A stretch of 25,828 bases of DNA from DATGWF01 sp035299585 (GTDB lineage Bacteria; Actinomycetota; Actinomycetes; Actinomycetales; Microbacteriaceae). Shown one piece after another: positions 24,284 through 25,828 of the stretch. The DNA is taken from assembly GCA_035299585.1 (NCBI GenBank), contig DATGWF010000034.1, forward strand, positions 1-25,828, given 5' to 3'. The translations under genes were made by a program, and so were the position numbers. The notes under the pieces were generated by a model. It saw only the letters and a list, made by a program, of their open reading frames with translations. It made no database searches and had not been told where the DNA came from. The first letter of the stretch is position 1. Every line of letters starts with the position of its first letter.

Positions 24284-24310
24284 AAAAAAATCCCCCGCCG
24301 AAGCGGGGGA
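24284..24310 (-). terminator. Rho-independent terminator after the DUF3040 gene
   Basis: On the minus strand an 8-bp perfect stem (TCCCCCGC with GCGGGGGA) closes a TTCG tetraloop and is followed by seven T. It starts 14 nt after the DUF3040 stop and ends before the mraZ promoter, insulating the two units. The plus strand lacks the T-run, so it is directional. Confidence 0.93.
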
Positions 24311-24324
24311 TATCGTTCGAATCG

Positions 24325-24696
24325 CTAGTTGGCGCGGCGATCCCAGCGATCGTTCATGCGGTCCATGAACGAGCCGGACGTTGACCGACCGCGCGAGACG
24401 CCGGAGCGGGCAGCCGAGGCCGGCGCAGAATCGTCGCGAGTGGATGGCCGCATTGCGACGAGCACTCCGGTCAAGACCACTGCGAAACCGGCAACACCGA
24501 CAATGACGAGGTGTGCGGCGAGCGAACCAATGATCGCACCGAAGCCGACCAGGGCCAAGAGGACGCCGATGACGATGGCTCGATAGTTGGGCCGAAGGCG
24601 AACCTGAGTGACCGAGGCAACGACGTCGGCATCGTTGCGATAGAGGTTGCGCTCCATTTCATCGAGCATGCGCTGTTCGTGCTCTGACAGTGGCAT
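24325..24696 (-). CDS. DUF3040 family membrane protein
   Basis: A 123-residue protein of the actinobacterial DUF3040 family, recognised by the N-terminus MPLSEHEQRMLDEMERNLYR. Two membrane helices follow (about 40-60 and 62-82), then a polar, Ser/Arg-rich cytoplasmic tail ending MDRMNDRWDRRAN. Function is unknown. DUF3040 genes commonly sit just upstream of mraZ in actinobacteria, suggesting a loose tie to envelope or division processes, but this is only context. The ATG at 24696 has GGAGG 6 nt upstream. It is a single-gene unit: divergent from the polyprenyl synthase on one side and closed by a strong terminator on the other. Confidence 0.88.
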   Translation of the reverse strand: MPLSEHEQRMLDEMERNLYRNDADVVASVTQVRLRPNYRAIVIGVLLALVGFGAIIGSLAAHLVIVGVAGFAVVLTGVLVAMRPSTRDDSAPASAARSGVSRGRSTSGSFMDRMNDRWDRRAN

Positions 24697-24723
24697 TCGC
24701 CGCCTCCATTCCCCGGGCTTGAT

Positions 24724-24729
24724 ATTGTA
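24724..24729 (-). promoter_or_regulatory. Candidate -10 box for the DUF3040 gene
   Basis: TACAAT on the minus strand (five of six matches to TATAAT), 27 nt before the ATG at 24696, in the 62-nt divergent gap. No convincing -35 is visible, which is common in high-G+C actinobacteria. Confidence 0.45.
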
Positions 24730-24746
24730 CGGCGCCTCGCGCTGGC

Positions 24747-24752
24747 TAGGCT
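24747..24752 (+). promoter_or_regulatory. Candidate -10 box for leaderless polyprenyl synthase transcript
   Basis: TAGGCT (TANNNT) ends 6 nt before the GTG at 24759, the spacing expected for a leaderless transcript starting on that G. Only a weak AGG lies just before the GTG, so a normal ribosome site is lacking. The hexamer is a loose match. Confidence 0.3.
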
Positions 24753-24758
24753 AGGCGA

Positions 24759-25828
24759 GTGACCCACAGTGCCCGCCTCGTTGATCTCGTCTCTGCACGA
24801 CTGGATCGCTTCTTCGACGAGCGCGCTTCCATCCTTGCGGCTCTCGGCGACGACGTCGAGCCACTCATGACGTATTCTCGGAGCTTTCTCAGCGGCGGAA
24901 AGCGCTTCCGTGCCCTGTTCGCGTATTGGGGTTTTCGCTCTGTTGCCGAGCTTGCGGACTCGAATGCACCGTTTGACTCGGAACCCGACGATCACCTGAA
25001 CGTCATTGTCGGTGTGGCCGCGGCCCTCGAGCTCTTTCACGCTGCCGCGCTCGTGCACGACGACATCATTGACAACTCCGATACCCGCCGGGGGAAGCCG
25101 GCCGCGCATCGACGCTTCGAGGAACTGCACCGCGTCTCCGGATTCGCCGGTTCGGCCGAGCGATTCGGCCGGTCTGCCGCAACCCTGTTCGGTGACCTTC
25201 TGCTGAGCTGGAGTGACGAACTGTTCAGCGAGAGTCTCGATGAACGCATCCACTCTTCCTGGGCACGCTCTGCCCGGGCCGAGTTCAACCTCATGCGCAC
25301 CGAGGTGACGGCCGGTCAGTACCTGGACGTACTCGAGGAGAACGCGTGGCCGACCGTGGCCGAGTCCGACCTGCGGGCGCGGGCCGAGCGCGTCGCCCTG
25401 TACAAGTCGGCGAAGTATTCCATCGAGGCACCGCTTCGCATTGGCGCCGCGGTCGCCGGCGCGTCGCCGGCGCAACTGCGCACCCTGTCGGAATTCGGCC
25501 GCCCGCTCGGAATTGCCTTCCAGTTGCGCGACGATGTGCTCGGCGTGTTTGGTGACCCCGCGGTAACCGGGAAGCCCGCTGGAGACGACCTCATCGAGGG
25601 CAAGCGCACCGTACTGATTGCGATGGCTCGAGAGCGATTGCAGTCGGGTGCGCGACGCTTGCTCGATGAGCTCCTCGGCGACCGGGAACTGAGCGCGGAC
25701 CAGGTGCGCATGCTGCAGCAGACCATCCGCGAGTGCGGTGCAGAGCAAGAGCTCGAGCATCACATCGAACGGATGGTGAGCGAATCGCTCGCGGCGCTCG
25801 ACGTCGGCTCGCTCGGCCCGCGTTCATC
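24759..25828 (+). CDS. Trans-polyprenyl diphosphate synthase (3' end cut by window edge)
   Basis: This all-alpha trans-isoprenyl diphosphate synthase condenses isopentenyl diphosphate onto an allylic diphosphate (GGPP synthase/IdsA-like), feeding carotenoid, menaquinone or other isoprenoid synthesis. From GTG 24759 there are 356 residues to the window end without a stop; the family is usually about 350-370, so only the last few residues are likely missing. Motifs: SGGKRFR (45-51), the first Asp-rich motif DDIID (101-105), DTRRGKPA (108-115), and the second motif QLRDDVLGVFGD (255-266) in the DDxLG form common in actinobacteria, then GKPAGDDLIEGKRT. Small residues (Ala) at four and five positions before the first Asp motif suggest a product of C20 or longer. 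It is divergent from the DUF3040 gene. The exact chain length cannot be read. Confidence 0.9.
   Translation, partial: MTHSARLVDLVSARLDRFFDERASILAALGDDVEPLMTYSRSFLSGGKRFRALFAYWGFRSVAELADSNAPFDSEPDDHLNVIVGVAAALELFHAAALVHDDIIDNSDTRRGKPAAHRRFEELHRVSGFAGSAERFGRSAATLFGDLLLSWSDELFSESLDERIHSSWARSARAEFNLMRTEVTAGQYLDVLEENAWPTVAESDLRARAERVALYKSAKYSIEAPLRIGAAVAGASPAQLRTLSEFGRPLGIAFQLRDDVLGVFGDPAVTGKPAGDDLIEGKRTVLIAMARERLQSGARRLLDELLGDRELSADQVRMLQQTIRECGAEQELEHHIERMVSESLAALDVGSLGPRS

Noticed and set aside
24471..25763. 430-codon minus-strand frame opposite the polyprenyl synthase
   Set aside because: Antisense to a gene with clear Asp-rich catalytic motifs; it also runs into the DUF3040 gene in another frame. 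No domain is recognisable.
1..25828. tRNA, rRNA, CRISPR, insertion sequence, prophage or defence genes
   Set aside because: None seen on either strand; nearly all sequence is accounted for by conserved housekeeping genes with short gaps.

Overview
The window is a compact stretch of chromosome from a high-G+C Gram-positive bacterium (Actinomycetota). It most resembles Microbacteriaceae/Micrococcales: no ftsA, wag31-type divIVA and sepF beside ftsZ, a DUF3040 gene and a polyprenyl synthetase next to mraZ, and hisD-nrdR beyond dnaE. The family assignment is inferred from gene content and protein style; no database search was run.

Layout, read in the direction of transcription (minus strand, right to left). 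A divergent pair sits at the right edge: a plus-strand polyprenyl diphosphate synthase (from 24759, cut by the window end) and a minus-strand DUF3040 membrane protein (24325-24696), the latter closed by a strong UUCG-loop terminator (24284-24310). The division and cell wall (dcw) cluster then starts with an operator-like pentamer array and mraZ. It continues rsmH, an ftsL-like gene, ftsI/pbpB, murE, murF, mraY, murD, ftsW, murG, murC, ftsQ, ftsZ, a YggS/YlmE PLP protein, sepF, yggT and divIVA. After divIVA come lspA, an RluD-type pseudouridine synthase, dnaE (Pol III alpha), hisD and nrdR (cut by the left window edge). That is 24 genes; 23 are on the minus strand except for the terminal plus-strand gene.

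How the genes work together: MurC, MurD, MurE and MurF build the UDP-MurNAc-pentapeptide, and MraY and MurG load it on undecaprenyl phosphate as lipid II. FtsW (SEDS glycosyltransferase) and FtsI (transpeptidase) polymerise and cross-link it at the septum under control of FtsQ/FtsL-like proteins. FtsZ forms the ring, SepF anchors it (no FtsA is present) and DivIVA marks poles and septum. The remaining genes serve lipoprotein maturation, rRNA modification, replication, histidine synthesis and ribonucleotide reductase regulation.

Translation appears tightly coupled: many starts overlap the preceding stop by 1 to 35 nt, often as ATGA or GTGA. The only larger gaps in the minus-strand series are those upstream of mraZ, rsmH, ftsZ, divIVA and dnaE; no hairpin plus T-run terminator was seen between mraZ and nrdR. 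No tRNA, rRNA, CRISPR, insertion sequence, prophage or defence genes were recognised. The region is essentially housekeeping and I found no convincing new system. The points most worth checking are the MurE substrate-specificity motif, the pentamer array at the mraZ promoter, the AT-rich palindromic region before ftsZ, an extended anti-Shine-Dalgarno match at the end of mraZ, and two possible leaderless starts.
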